From Gammaproteobacteria bacterium (GTDB taxonomy: Bacteria > Pseudomonadota > Gammaproteobacteria > Burkholderiales > Nitrosomonadaceae), in NCBI GenBank assembly GCA_015709615.1, contig CP054179.1, forward strand, positions 806,001-870,000: a stretch of DNA of 64,000 bases, written 5' to 3'. The notes under the pieces were generated by a model. It saw only the letters and a program-made list of their open reading frames with translations. It searched no databases and had not been told where the DNA came from. Every line of letters begins with the position of its first letter. The first letter of the stretch is position 1. This document shows positions 43,742 through 51,073 of this stretch, piece by piece. The position numbers and the translations under genes were made by a program.

Positions 43742-43930
43742 GCTTTCTCCTGATAAGTTACATTATGCAACATCTCATCGAATGCTTTATTTGTTATGCA
43801 TTCATCTGAACGTGAATTTCAATTAATTTCTCCTAATTCAGAATTTTAATAATATAAGAGATTCATCTATTCTAAATTTAGGCATCATCATTCTGCACAT
43901 AAAAAAGACTTATTGATATAAGCATTTTGC

Positions 43931-44584
43931 TTATTTTCCTCCCGCGGTACTAGCCGATCTGAAGTTAACCTGTAGCGCCTCTATGTAAATCTTTTCTAAC
44001 GCTTTGTCCGCTTCGATGATCGCCTCACGCATAGCGATAAATTCATCCCAGGGTGCAGAAACGTCATGGCCGTCCGCACGCAGTTCATTGAGCAAGTGCA
44101 TTAATGGGGAAATGAACGCTTTGGTATTGGCCAACATGGAGAGATTCAGTCTGGCAGGGTGTTTGCCGTTGGCTGAGACGAAGCCGGATTGTTCGAGTAG
44201 TTTTCGTGGATAGTTGTAGCGTTTGGGTTCCGGAGCTGGGAGGGCTTTGCTGGTATTGACGGCTTTGCGTTCCAGTGAAATGAAATACCGGCGAATCTGG
44301 CGGCCCTTTTCGTTGTTCTCGACCATTGCCAGTTCTTTGGCCATGTCCAAGGTCAAGTGGTATTCAGTGCGGCGCTTGCCTGCCTTGCCGTCAGACCTAT
44401 TCGCCAAATTTAGCGAATAGTCTTCATTCGGAATAAAACCGTATTGCTCGATACGATCTTTTATCCAATGAGAAAAATCTCTACCTACTGCCAAGAAATA
44501 ATGTAGGTCACGGGCATTGCAAAGTTGAACTGAATGGTTGCTGATTGTGCCGGTGAATACCGGTACTAAAGAGGTGTTTGTCAT
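43931..44584 (-). CDS. AntA/AntB-type antirepressor
   Basis: 217 residues from ATG 44584 (after GGAGATATATC). The AntA/AntB domain lies at about residues 1-115 (VQLCNARDLHYFLAVGRDFS; YGFIPNEDYSLNL; YHLTLDMAKELAMVENNEKG). The C-terminal domain (NYPRKLLEQSGFVSANGKHP to EALQVNFRSASTAG) is shared with the KilA-N protein at 18643-19305. Such proteins antagonise phage repressors. Confidence 0.9.
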   Translation of the reverse strand: MTNTSLVPVFTGTISNHSVQLCNARDLHYFLAVGRDFSHWIKDRIEQYGFIPNEDYSLNLANRSDGKAGKRRTEYHLTLDMAKELAMVENNEKGRQIRRYFISLERKAVNTSKALPAPEPKRYNYPRKLLEQSGFVSANGKHPARLNLSMLANTKAFISPLMHLLNELRADGHDVSAPWDEFIAMREAIIEADKALEKIYIEALQVNFRSASTAGGK

Positions 44585-44800
44585 GATATATCTCCGCAAG
44601 CGGTTTTTTAAATGCTCATCCCTACGCCAATAGGGTGGGCGACCGAACGGAGATTGGCGTACCGGTGCGGCACCGGTGAGCCTTCCGGCTCTCCCCGCCC
44701 GACCACCCATAAACGGGTATATCAGGCACAAAAAAAGCCGCAATGCTTGCACATGACGGCCATTCGCCGCCGCTTCCAGGACGCCAATCCCGACCACGTT
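44585..44800 (-). promoter_or_regulatory. Ash-like leader before antirepressor
   Basis: On the minus strand an open frame runs through this leader into the antirepressor (with LRLFLCLIYPFMGGRAGRAG, then RLTGAAPVRQ). It resembles Ash-type leader peptides of P4/P22-like elements. GC-rich inverted repeats (GCCGGAAGGCTC; CACCGGTGCCGCACCGGTAC) suggest strong RNA structure. A role in controlling antirepressor translation is likely but unproven. Confidence 0.5.
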
Positions 44801-45132
44801 TTTTTCGTGGTGAAGAGAGGATAAGCCCGTGCAGCTGAATTTGTCAACTTGGATAAAGCGATGTATCGCAATTGATGGTGGGTAGAACCGAGCGTCTGCC
44901 AGACCCGCCAGGCCGCAGAATTTCCCTCAATCAGTTCCACCCATAGAAACGAGAAGTTTGTTACATGTAGCTCATGTGTTCGTAATAGAACAGCTAGTAC
45001 CAGTAGGTAGCCCAGCTCGCAAAAACAAAGGAAGAGAAGGAAAGCGAGCCAGGCTGTGAGGAAGTAAATCACTGCTAATTCAACCATCCGACTACGCAAA
45101 TAACTACGCGCTGGCTGATGCGGTATTGCCAT
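44722..45132 (-). CDS. Unclassified membrane-protein ORF behind a Fur-box promoter
   Basis: 136 codons from ATG 45132, with two hydrophobic stretches (LAVIYFLTAWLAFLLFLCFC; LGYLLVLAVLL). It ends inside the antirepressor leader. Coding status is doubtful because the 3' part overlaps the Ash-like frame. It lies 23 bases downstream of a good Fur-type promoter, which is the main reason to list it. Confidence 0.35.
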   Translation of the reverse strand: MAIPHQPARSYLRSRMVELAVIYFLTAWLAFLLFLCFCELGYLLVLAVLLRTHELHVTNFSFLWVELIEGNSAAWRVWQTLGSTHHQLRYIALSKLTNSAARAYPLFTTKKTWSGLASWKRRRMAVMCKHCGFFCA

Positions 45133-45154
45133 ACTTAGGATATGAGCGTATTGC

Positions 45155-45198
45155 ATCTTACCTGAAAAAATTATCAAATGCAAATGATTATCATTTGC
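45155..45198 (-). promoter_or_regulatory. Promoter with Fur-box-like palindrome
   Basis: GCAAATGATTATCATTTGC (45180-45198) is a 19-bp palindrome except for its centre and matches 14 of 19 positions of the classical Fur consensus. On the minus strand it overlaps a -35 TTGCAT (45183-45178), which is followed after 17 bases by -10 TAAGAT (45160-45155). Iron-regulated leftward transcription is predicted. Confidence 0.65.
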
Positions 45199-45336
45199 AC
45201 AATAACTTACTCTATGAAATATTCCGATTGCCCCTCCCAATTTTCCCGACGATCCGGTCGACGATGCATCGTTTCTCATTGTTTTACTCATTCCAGCACC
45301 GTACTCATCGTCGATTCCTGCTCCGGATGGTGGTCG

Positions 45337-45987
45337 TCAATTGCATAATGTTGATACACATAAAACCACCCCATCTCGCTCAAACTCCGGCATCAGAGTA
45401 TCAATCGCCCGGCCTTCCAGTGCTATCAATCTCTCCCCCACCTGCTTCATCGCGTGATGATAAGCACCATGCGACAAACCGAACTGCTCCGCCATTTCGC
45501 GAAAAGTAATGCCGTTCGACTGTTTTTTGTTTAAAGCGCCGACTGCCTTGGCGATCAGGATATCCACTGCCAGCGGGTTGAAATTTGGGAATGACGGCGC
45601 CATCCAGTCGCCCAGGTTCATGATTGCTTCTTGACGCTCGAGCGAGAAAACGAAGCGTTTTTTCCCGTCGATCATGGTAATTTCATTCACTCCGTAGCGC
45701 GCCTGGATCGCCCACGCTTCCGGACCGGGCAGTCTGTCGCGCACGATTGCGCGGATCATGGCGCACTGGCCGCGAATTTCCAGGGGAGACAATCCGCTGA
45801 AATCCACGGTTGAAGGTTCGCCTTCATTCCATATCCCCAGCTCCTTCATGATGGCGCGGATTGCCTTGGACATGATGTTTTCGACAGATACCTCATACGC
45901 CTGGATCATAAAAGCAAAATGCAGTGCTTGCGAGGTTGAACTGAACATAGCCTGATTCATATGGCCATTCAAATGTAATTCCGGCAC
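45337..45987 (-). CDS. Probable late regulator (antitermination Q-like position)
   Basis: 216 residues with GTG start preceded by AAGGAG. The middle has RAIVRDRLPGPEAWAIQARY and the C-terminus a helix-turn-helix (ITFREMAEQFGLSHGAYHHA). Its place between replication and late genes is that of Q or other late activators. No direct Q similarity is recognised, so the role is positional inference. Confidence 0.6.
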   Translation of the reverse strand: MPELHLNGHMNQAMFSSTSQALHFAFMIQAYEVSVENIMSKAIRAIMKELGIWNEGEPSTVDFSGLSPLEIRGQCAMIRAIVRDRLPGPEAWAIQARYGVNEITMIDGKKRFVFSLERQEAIMNLGDWMAPSFPNFNPLAVDILIAKAVGALNKKQSNGITFREMAEQFGLSHGAYHHAMKQVGERLIALEGRAIDTLMPEFERDGVVLCVSTLCN

Positions 45988-45999
45988 GCTGCAATCTCC

Positions 46000-46218
46000 T
46001 TAGCGATTGATAATTTCAACAAACCACTTACACCGATGACCGATGCGAGGAACGCCAGCTTGCTGCGTCTCGTTCCGGACATCGCCGCACAACACGCGAT
46101 CAAAAACAACCCGATGAGAACTGCAAGCCCGGCACCCCAACGCATTCAACTCCACCCGCTCAACCACCTCCGCCGGATCGCGATACATGAACTGCCGCAA
46201 CGCATTACTTTTTGCCAT
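46000..46218 (-). CDS. Small Cys-containing phage protein
   Basis: 72 residues from ATG 46218 (site GGAGCAAGC). A LGCRACSSH segment plus later VLCGD and HRCKW give four Cys that may bind zinc. Occurs in the early operon. Function unknown. Confidence 0.65.
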   Translation of the reverse strand: MAKSNALRQFMYRDPAEVVERVELNALGCRACSSHRVVFDRVLCGDVRNETQQAGVPRIGHRCKWFVEIINR

Positions 46219-46480
46219 GATGCTTGCTCCGCTCTGTTGCATCAGAAAAATAGCTCGAATCAAGACACATCTCGCTCACCTTCACTGTCCGCTCAGGAGC
46301 GGAAACCGACTTCGTGCCGATACACCGGCCGTTTTCCTCCGCATACACCAACCGCACGCCATCACCAAACTCCTTACGCATCGCATCGGCAAAAGCCGTC
46401 ACTTCCGGGAACATCGCCCGCACTTGATCTTTCGTCAATTTCTCCCTGACGGGCAACGGCATAACCTTATCGCGCGCCAT
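46205..46480 (-). CDS. Hypothetical phage protein
   Basis: 91 residues (KLTKDQVRAMFPEVTAFADA; EFGDGVRLVYAEENGR). The ATG overlaps the P-like stop by one base (TGATG), and the gene overlaps the next by 14 bases. No family recognised. Confidence 0.7.
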   Translation of the reverse strand: MARDKVMPLPVREKLTKDQVRAMFPEVTAFADAMRKEFGDGVRLVYAEENGRCIGTKSVSAPERTVKVSEMCLDSSYFSDATERSKHHGKK

Positions 46481-47130
46481 CAAACAATCGCCCCTTGATT
46501 TCTAGCCGATTTCTTGTCAAGAATTGCATACATCGCTGCAAAACGCTTTTTTGCTTCCTCAATCGGGATACTCTTCCTGTCATGCGCTTGAGATGCCGCA
46601 AAACGAGCGGGCACTTCGGCCGGAAGAATTCCTGCTTTCACCTCATCAGCCGCTTTATCCAAAGCAGCTTTCCAAAGCCCCTTAATCGACGAATAAGATT
46701 GATTCGTCACATCGCTGCCCAGCTTAACCGCCGCCCAGAAAAACGCCGGATTGCTCCACCGGTCATTACCCGACCGGCGCAACACCATCTGACCCACAGC
46801 CTCGATATACGCCCGCTCGTAATCCAACGCAGGCCGGCACGCCTTGAGGAACTCATCCAGCGAAGGCGGGTAATCGAACGTTGCCTGCAAACCCTGCGCG
46901 ATTTCATCCGGCGAGTACCACACCAAATGCTCAGCCCACACCTTTTTCGCGTTCAAAATTCCTTCATCGACACCATCCGGAGTCAACCTTCCACTCTGCC
47001 ATTTTGCCGCGAACGGTTGGCCGAAACGCCCATGCAACCGCTCGAAAATCCGGTCAATCCATGAATCCGGCAACCGCCTAACCGGCTTCTCTGCCGAAGA
47101 ATTCCGCTGTTCCGTCGACTTCTCGTTCAT
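46480..47130 (-). CDS. Replication protein P-like (helicase loader)
   Basis: 216 residues from ATG 47130 after AAGGAT. Family-like segments: WIDRIFERLHGRFGQPFAAK; LVWYSPDEIAQGLQATFDYP; NPAFFWAAVKLGSDVTNQSY. This matches replication P of lambdoid prophages, which loads DnaB. It overlaps the O-like gene end by 53 bases. Confidence 0.85.
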   Translation of the reverse strand: MNEKSTEQRNSSAEKPVRRLPDSWIDRIFERLHGRFGQPFAAKWQSGRLTPDGVDEGILNAKKVWAEHLVWYSPDEIAQGLQATFDYPPSLDEFLKACRPALDYERAYIEAVGQMVLRRSGNDRWSNPAFFWAAVKLGSDVTNQSYSSIKGLWKAALDKAADEVKAGILPAEVPARFAASQAHDRKSIPIEEAKKRFAAMYAILDKKSARNQGAIV

Positions 47131-47992
47131 ATCCTTTTTCCTTGTCCCTATGTCCAAAAATCGAATTCCCGATGACTGCGATCATGGCCTGCTTGCCGTG
47201 ACTTGGCGGTGATCTCTGATTTTTTCCAACGAATCCGCCTGTCTGTGCAGCCTCATTCCTCCGTCCTTCCACAACTCCCAAAACGTACGCAAAGCCTTTG
47301 CCCCTGTCCTTCGCCGTCCTCGCCGCGTAAATGAATTCGTCAAGCATCGCACCGGCTTTGATCAGACTCCCAAGCTTGGGATGCGAAGGGTTTACATCGA
47401 CGATTCCGATTTTTTTGAGTTCGAGGCACACGCTCGCCGCTGGGGTTGGCTTGCCTTTTTTTTCGGTTGCCTCCACGGTGTGTGTTTTTTCCTGTTCCTG
47501 TTCCTGTTCCTGTTCCTGTTCCTGTTCCTGGCTTCCGAGGGGCTTCGAAGGGGCTTCCGAGGGGCTTGTATTTTTCACATCAAAACCAAGACAAAAATCA
47601 TCGTTATAAATTTCTATAAACCTATGTTTCATAGATGTTTCAGGCATCTTTTGCAGCTCTTTCTTTAACCCCGCAATACGGTTATCACCCTGCTTTAGCG
47701 ACTCACCTATCTGGTACATTGCCATTTTGATTACAAAAACAGTCTCAGAAGGCTCGTCATACTCGCAAAAACCCACTTCTATGAGCCTTCGAAGCTCCTT
47801 CGAAGCCCCTTCAAAGGGGATCCCAGTCTCATAAGACATGTACAAAACAGGGCAATGAAAAACACCGGTCATGTGCGAATGCGGACTCGTCATTAAGTAG
47901 AGCGCAATAATCTGCGCGTCTGCATTTCCACGAATTTTCTTGCCAGTTTCCCCGATCCAGAACTGAGGTGATATTTGTCCGTATTCGCGCAT
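47078..47992 (-). CDS. Replication initiator-like protein (O-like) with Glu-Gln repeat
   Basis: 304 residues: an N-terminal winged-helix-like region (LYLMTSPHSHMTGVFHCPVL; YETGIPFEGASKELRRLIEV), a low-complexity QEQEQEQ linker around residues 152-168, and a helical C-terminus. The position before P and the domain order match phage replication O proteins. The repeat-coding DNA is the CCTGTT array at 47491-47530. The phage origin may lie within the gene. Confidence 0.8.
   Translation of the reverse strand: MREYGQISPQFWIGETGKKIRGNADAQIIALYLMTSPHSHMTGVFHCPVLYMSYETGIPFEGASKELRRLIEVGFCEYDEPSETVFVIKMAMYQIGESLKQGDNRIAGLKKELQKMPETSMKHRFIEIYNDDFCLGFDVKNTSPSEAPSKPLGSQEQEQEQEQEQEQEKTHTVEATEKKGKPTPAASVCLELKKIGIVDVNPSHPKLGSLIKAGAMLDEFIYAARTAKDRGKGFAYVLGVVEGRRNEAAQTGGFVGKNQRSPPSHGKQAMIAVIGNSIFGHRDKEKGYEREVDGTAEFFGREAG
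47491..47530 (+). repeat. Hexanucleotide array (CCTGTT)6.7
   Basis: Forty bases of uninterrupted CCTGTT units in the O-like gene. On the coding strand it gives alternating Glu-Gln. Changes in copy number would keep the frame and alter linker length. Confidence 0.95.
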
Positions 47993-48003
47993 TTTTACTG
48001 CTC

Positions 48004-48234
48004 CTATTCAGATGGCTCTTCTAACGATTCTTTAAGTTCTTTAACAACCTGTTTCAACTTAAAGATCAATGCATCAACGTGCTCCAATGGGATAATTATC
48101 AGTTGATCATCATCTCCAAGATCATCCTGCTGTCTTATTACTACTTCGTTTCTAACATTTACATAAACAGCAACAGCGTTAACCTTTGAAATGCAGACAG
48201 AATCATCATCAGTCCATTTAAAATCTTCACTCAT
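48004..48234 (-). CDS. Hypothetical early phage protein
   Basis: 76 residues, acidic (MSEDFKWTDDDSVCISKVNA; LEHVDALIFKLKQVVKELKE). It is preceded by GGAGATTG. First gene after the inverted repeat at 48261-48280. Unknown function. Confidence 0.75.
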   Translation of the reverse strand: MSEDFKWTDDDSVCISKVNAVAVYVNVRNEVVIRQQDDLGDDDQLIIIPLEHVDALIFKLKQVVKELKESLEEPSE

Positions 48235-48260
48235 TTTTACAATCTCCTTTTATTGTTGGT

Positions 48261-48280
48261 AATGCATAGCGTTATGCATT
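48261..48280 (-). promoter_or_regulatory. 20-bp inverted repeat, possible operator
   Basis: AATGCATA-gcgt-TATGCATT forms an exact 8-bp inverted repeat 27 bases upstream of the 48234 start. It could be a regulator site for the replication operon. Confidence 0.45.
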
Positions 48281-48350
48281 GTGCTGTAGAGTAGCAGACT
48301 GCTGTTTTTCTGCTGGGAATGGAATTACCCTGCACTGCTTAATTGATTCA

Positions 48351-48626
48351 TCAAGCAACCGGCGGATTAACCTGCCCATCCAACGCTTCCAGCAAACGCA
48401 TTTCTTCCGCTTTCCAGTAAGCCTCCAACTGCTTGCTTCCCAGCAAACGGTCGATCAGCGCATGGCCGCGGGCTGCGTATTGCTCATCCAGTTTGTTGAT
48501 AAGCAAGCCGTTCGCCCATGACTGCACATCATCATAAGCACGCATCGATTCACGCGACGCTTTGGCCAATTCAATCATGACGTGCCTGTGTTTTCCCAGC
48601 AGCATGAAATATTCGTCTTGTGTCAT
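48351..48626 (-). CDS. Hypothetical early phage protein
   Basis: 91 residues, helical (MTQDEYFMLLGKHRHVMIEL; RALIDRLLGSKQLEAYWKAE-like). Nine bases from the upstream gene. Not recognised. Confidence 0.7.
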   Translation of the reverse strand: MTQDEYFMLLGKHRHVMIELAKASRESMRAYDDVQSWANGLLINKLDEQYAARGHALIDRLLGSKQLEAYWKAEEMRLLEALDGQVNPPVA

Positions 48627-48635
48627 GGCATCCCC

Positions 48636-48920
48636 TCAAGCAAGTTTGACTTCCGCTTCATCTGCCAGCGGCGCCAGTGAATTGACCTCATCCACCAGCG
48701 CCATCAACTCATCGTTGACGCTTTTGGCCTCGGACAGCAAGTTATGCAGCGCATCGAAATTACAGCGCCTGCCGATGAACTGCGCATCGAGTGGTTTTTG
48801 CTCTGTAGCATGTTTGAGCACCCCATCGGCGCGCACCAAAATCATGTTGCGTTTCGATACCAGCGCCCGGGCTTCTTTCAGGGCGGTGTGATAACGCCCG
48901 ATTGCTTCATAATCAACCAT
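48636..48920 (-). CDS. Hypothetical early phage protein
   Basis: 94 residues (MVDYEAIGRYHTALKEARAL; RRCNFDALHNLLSEAKSVND), helical. Same operon as its neighbours. Confidence 0.7.
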   Translation of the reverse strand: MVDYEAIGRYHTALKEARALVSKRNMILVRADGVLKHATEQKPLDAQFIGRRCNFDALHNLLSEAKSVNDELMALVDEVNSLAPLADEAEVKLA

Positions 48921-48931
48921 TCCGCTTCTCC

Positions 48932-49189
48932 TTAAATGCCAGAAACGCGCTTCAACTGCACGATGCGTTCATCCAGCTCAGCGATTGCCATTTGCAACTC
49001 CGCTATGCGTTTCAGTCTGGCCGTTTCCTCAAACAGCCAATCTTTATTGGCCGTTCTTTGGGAACGCAGGCCATTGACAAACGCTTGCAGCGCGGCTGTT
49101 TCGGTATCGAATTGGCTCACTTTCTCCCGCCGCTCGCGCTCCAAAGTAACTTGCTCTCCCCTGATTCGCATCAATTCGTCGTTATCCAT
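48932..49189 (-). CDS. Hypothetical coiled-coil early phage protein
   Basis: 85 residues from ATG 49189 after AAGGAAAAG. Nearly all coiled coil (RGEQVTLERERREKVSQFDT; ELQMAIAELDERIVQLKRVS). The frame upstream is open but belongs to an antirepressor remnant. Confidence 0.7.
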   Translation of the reverse strand: MDNDELMRIRGEQVTLERERREKVSQFDTETAALQAFVNGLRSQRTANKDWLFEETARLKRIAELQMAIAELDERIVQLKRVSGI

Positions 49190-49208
49190 AATCTTTTCCT
49201 TTTGTAAA

Positions 49209-49260
49209 TTATTTATTCCCCGCCGTGCTGGCCGGAAGCTCACCTGCAGCGCTTCGATAG
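49209..49260 (-). pseudogene. Antirepressor C-terminus remnant
   Basis: The last 17 or so codons of the shared antirepressor C-terminal domain are recognisable (EALQV-SF, then CACGGCGGGGAATAAATAA, with the end identical to the 18643 gene). A four-base gap after the Phe codon shifts the frame. It is a third, broken copy. Confidence 0.75.
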
Positions 49261-49323
49261 GCGGCTTCCCCAATGTTGATAGAATGAGAGCTCGACCAAC
49301 TCATCCCCAACAAAGGAGAAACC

Positions 49324-49608
49324 ATGACTGATTTCAAAATCGCGCATTTACACGAGCAAGGCCAAGACATGATCATCATTCCTCTTGAATCGTCATTTGG
49401 TAGAAAATCGACAAATGAACAGGAGAAAGTCATTGTTTACCTTCAATCATGTGCTGCTTCAGCCAATCTCAGAGGGACGGTCATCCCGGTCTGGCAAGAT
49501 GGGAATAGCATGCGATTTATTGCCCCACTTAATTGGCATGCCTTCTTCAGATCCATCAACTGGAATTGGGTTATGGCGCAACTGAACAAAACCCTTACTT
49601 GCCATTAG
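49324..49608 (+). CDS. Conserved hypothetical protein
   Basis: 94 residues after AAAGGAGAAACC. The C-terminal half (GTVIPVWQDGNSMRFIAPLN, then WHAFFRSINWNWVMAQLNK) has a pattern I have met in small proteins of betaproteobacteria, without a known function. It runs against the early operon, so it may be expressed in the lysogen. Confidence 0.75.
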   Translation: MTDFKIAHLHEQGQDMIIIPLESSFGRKSTNEQEKVIVYLQSCAASANLRGTVIPVWQDGNSMRFIAPLNWHAFFRSINWNWVMAQLNKTLTCH

Positions 49609-49734
49609 CCGCTCAACAGATTGCATATTTTCACTGGCTATCTTGTCAAATTCCCTGCGTAATTCAGCAGGGTCTAAATTTGGATCTGCCGGTGGCAAAT
49701 CTTTAGCGATGCATTTCATTTATTAATCCCCATT

Positions 49735-50298
49735 ATGAGACCGCCCAAGCTTATCAAGCCCTACGTCATTTCCTTCGCCCGCCAAGTGGTTGGCGGGGAT
49801 GCCTCTCCCTTCTACGTTCCTTGTTCCCCGCTTTATGGCGCACCTCAAAATGAGTGCTTCTCTCTCGTCGAGAGCCAGGTTTCTATACACGGGGGTGCCG
49901 CCGTTTTGGGATGGGCCATCTGGGAGCGCCCCAAAGTGTTTATTGAAGCTGAGTTTCACGCCATCTGGCGCGCGCCTGATGGAAACTTTCTTGATCTTTC
50001 CCCCCGCCCGGTGCGCGTTCCTCGAATCTTGTTTGTCCACGATCACCGCCGCAAGCACAATCGCACGCAAGTGAACAACATCCGCAAGCCCCTTGCGAAA
50101 GACAAGGACGTCGATCGTTTCCTGCGCCTCGCGGATGAGTTTTTCCGTCTTCTGAATGAAGGTAACTTGAAGCATCATCTCGGGGAGTTTCCAGTGACCC
50201 CCAAGATGTATGCCAAAATGCGTACCAACAGAAATGAGGCAGCTATCCTGGAGCAAAAGCTGCTCAATCGTTACGGGCCTTGGTCGCCCGAAGAATGA
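49735..50298 (+). CDS. Conserved hypothetical protein (SEC-C-like neighbour family, unassigned)
   Basis: 187 residues: ECFSLVESQVSIHGGAAVLG, then a WERPKVFIEAEFHAIWRAPD segment and LDLSPRP. The EAEFHAIW signature suggests a conserved enzyme-like family of unknown activity. No good ribosome site. The minus-strand frame over the same region is antisense. Confidence 0.65.
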   Translation: MRPPKLIKPYVISFARQVVGGDASPFYVPCSPLYGAPQNECFSLVESQVSIHGGAAVLGWAIWERPKVFIEAEFHAIWRAPDGNFLDLSPRPVRVPRILFVHDHRRKHNRTQVNNIRKPLAKDKDVDRFLRLADEFFRLLNEGNLKHHLGEFPVTPKMYAKMRTNRNEAAILEQKLLNRYGPWSPEE

Positions 50299-50528
50299 GG
50301 TCCACCCAACGGTTTGCCCTTTCCAGATGAAATTATCAAAACAAATAGGAATAAGCATATCGCACTCCATGGCTAAACCGATTGATGGTGGTTGTCAAAT
50401 GAACCTGCCTGCTAAAATTGCGATACTGGAAGCGGCCCGCATCTGTGTTTGTCAACAATTTAGAATTGTTGTAGTCTGCTGCCTGGTTCTTTTTGATGTG
50501 TTCAATCCATACATTGAACAGGTGAAAT

Positions 50529-50774
50529 ATGACGAAACAAGAACTTAACAGTATTGTTATCCGCCTCATAGAAAGCCACAACTTACCTCCAAGCAATCCA
50601 ATCGTAATAAGTGAATTATTGCTAATTGAATTGGAAGAAAGATGGGATGAGATACCTCTGCACACACAAGCAGTCCTGCTTTGTGTCATTGCTTCTTTAA
50701 AGAAACAATTTGCTGAGGAATTCCTGTCCGATCGTGAAACGCAGAAAATTATTAATAAGTTGCGACGTAAATAG
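50529..50774 (+). CDS. Small hypothetical protein
   Basis: 81 residues (MTKQELNSIVIRLIESHNLP; LHTQAVLLCVIASLKKQFAE), all-helical. Possible ribosome site AGGTGA. Not recognised. Confidence 0.6.
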   Translation: MTKQELNSIVIRLIESHNLPPSNPIVISELLLIELEERWDEIPLHTQAVLLCVIASLKKQFAEEFLSDRETQKIINKLRRK

Positions 50775-50804
50775 CGGCTATTGAGCGATTCATCAATAAA
50801 AGAA

Positions 50805-50875
50805 GAGCGGAACCAAACAAGGTGGTCTTCCGGTAAGGAGCCGGAAAGCCTTGCGGCTGCCTGTTCGATCCGCTC
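50805..50875 (+). ncRNA. Candidate structured RNA element
   Basis: A 7-bp closing stem (GAGCGGA at 50805-50811 with TCCGCTC at 50869-50875) encloses CAAGG/CCTTG (50818-50822 with 50849-50853) and an inner CTTCCGG/CCGGAAAG hairpin. It lies in a gene-free interval of 299 bases. It lacks tRNA features and a T-run, so it may be a regulatory RNA or leader. Confidence 0.4.
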
Positions 50876-51073
50876 GTAAAACGCAAACCCCTGTGAGCAT
50901 AAAAGAAACAGTCTGGCATAACCCTGACTGTTCTTTACTTTATCAGCGGATAGATTGACTTTAGTCAACATCCTTGATGCAACTTCTAAAGAATAATCCA
51001 GACTGTCATGATTTGTAAACAATTCTTTTTTACTGTAATGTGCGGGTTTTCTAGTAACACATAAGCTGTCACT

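Noticed and set aside
49459..49719. Minus-strand ORF of 86 codons
   Set aside because: Overlaps the 49324-49608 gene by 150 bases; the plus-strand gene has an AAAGGAG site and a recognisable C-terminal pattern. The minus reading is not impossible but is weaker.
49723..50370. Minus-strand ORF of 215 codons
   Set aside because: Antisense to 49735-50298, whose plus-strand product has a conserved-looking EAEFHAIW segment.
50805..50875. tRNA-like gene (7-bp acceptor-like stem and a GTTCGATCC box)
   Set aside because: There is no separate T-stem 3' strand, no anticodon arm and no CCA; kept only as a structured element.
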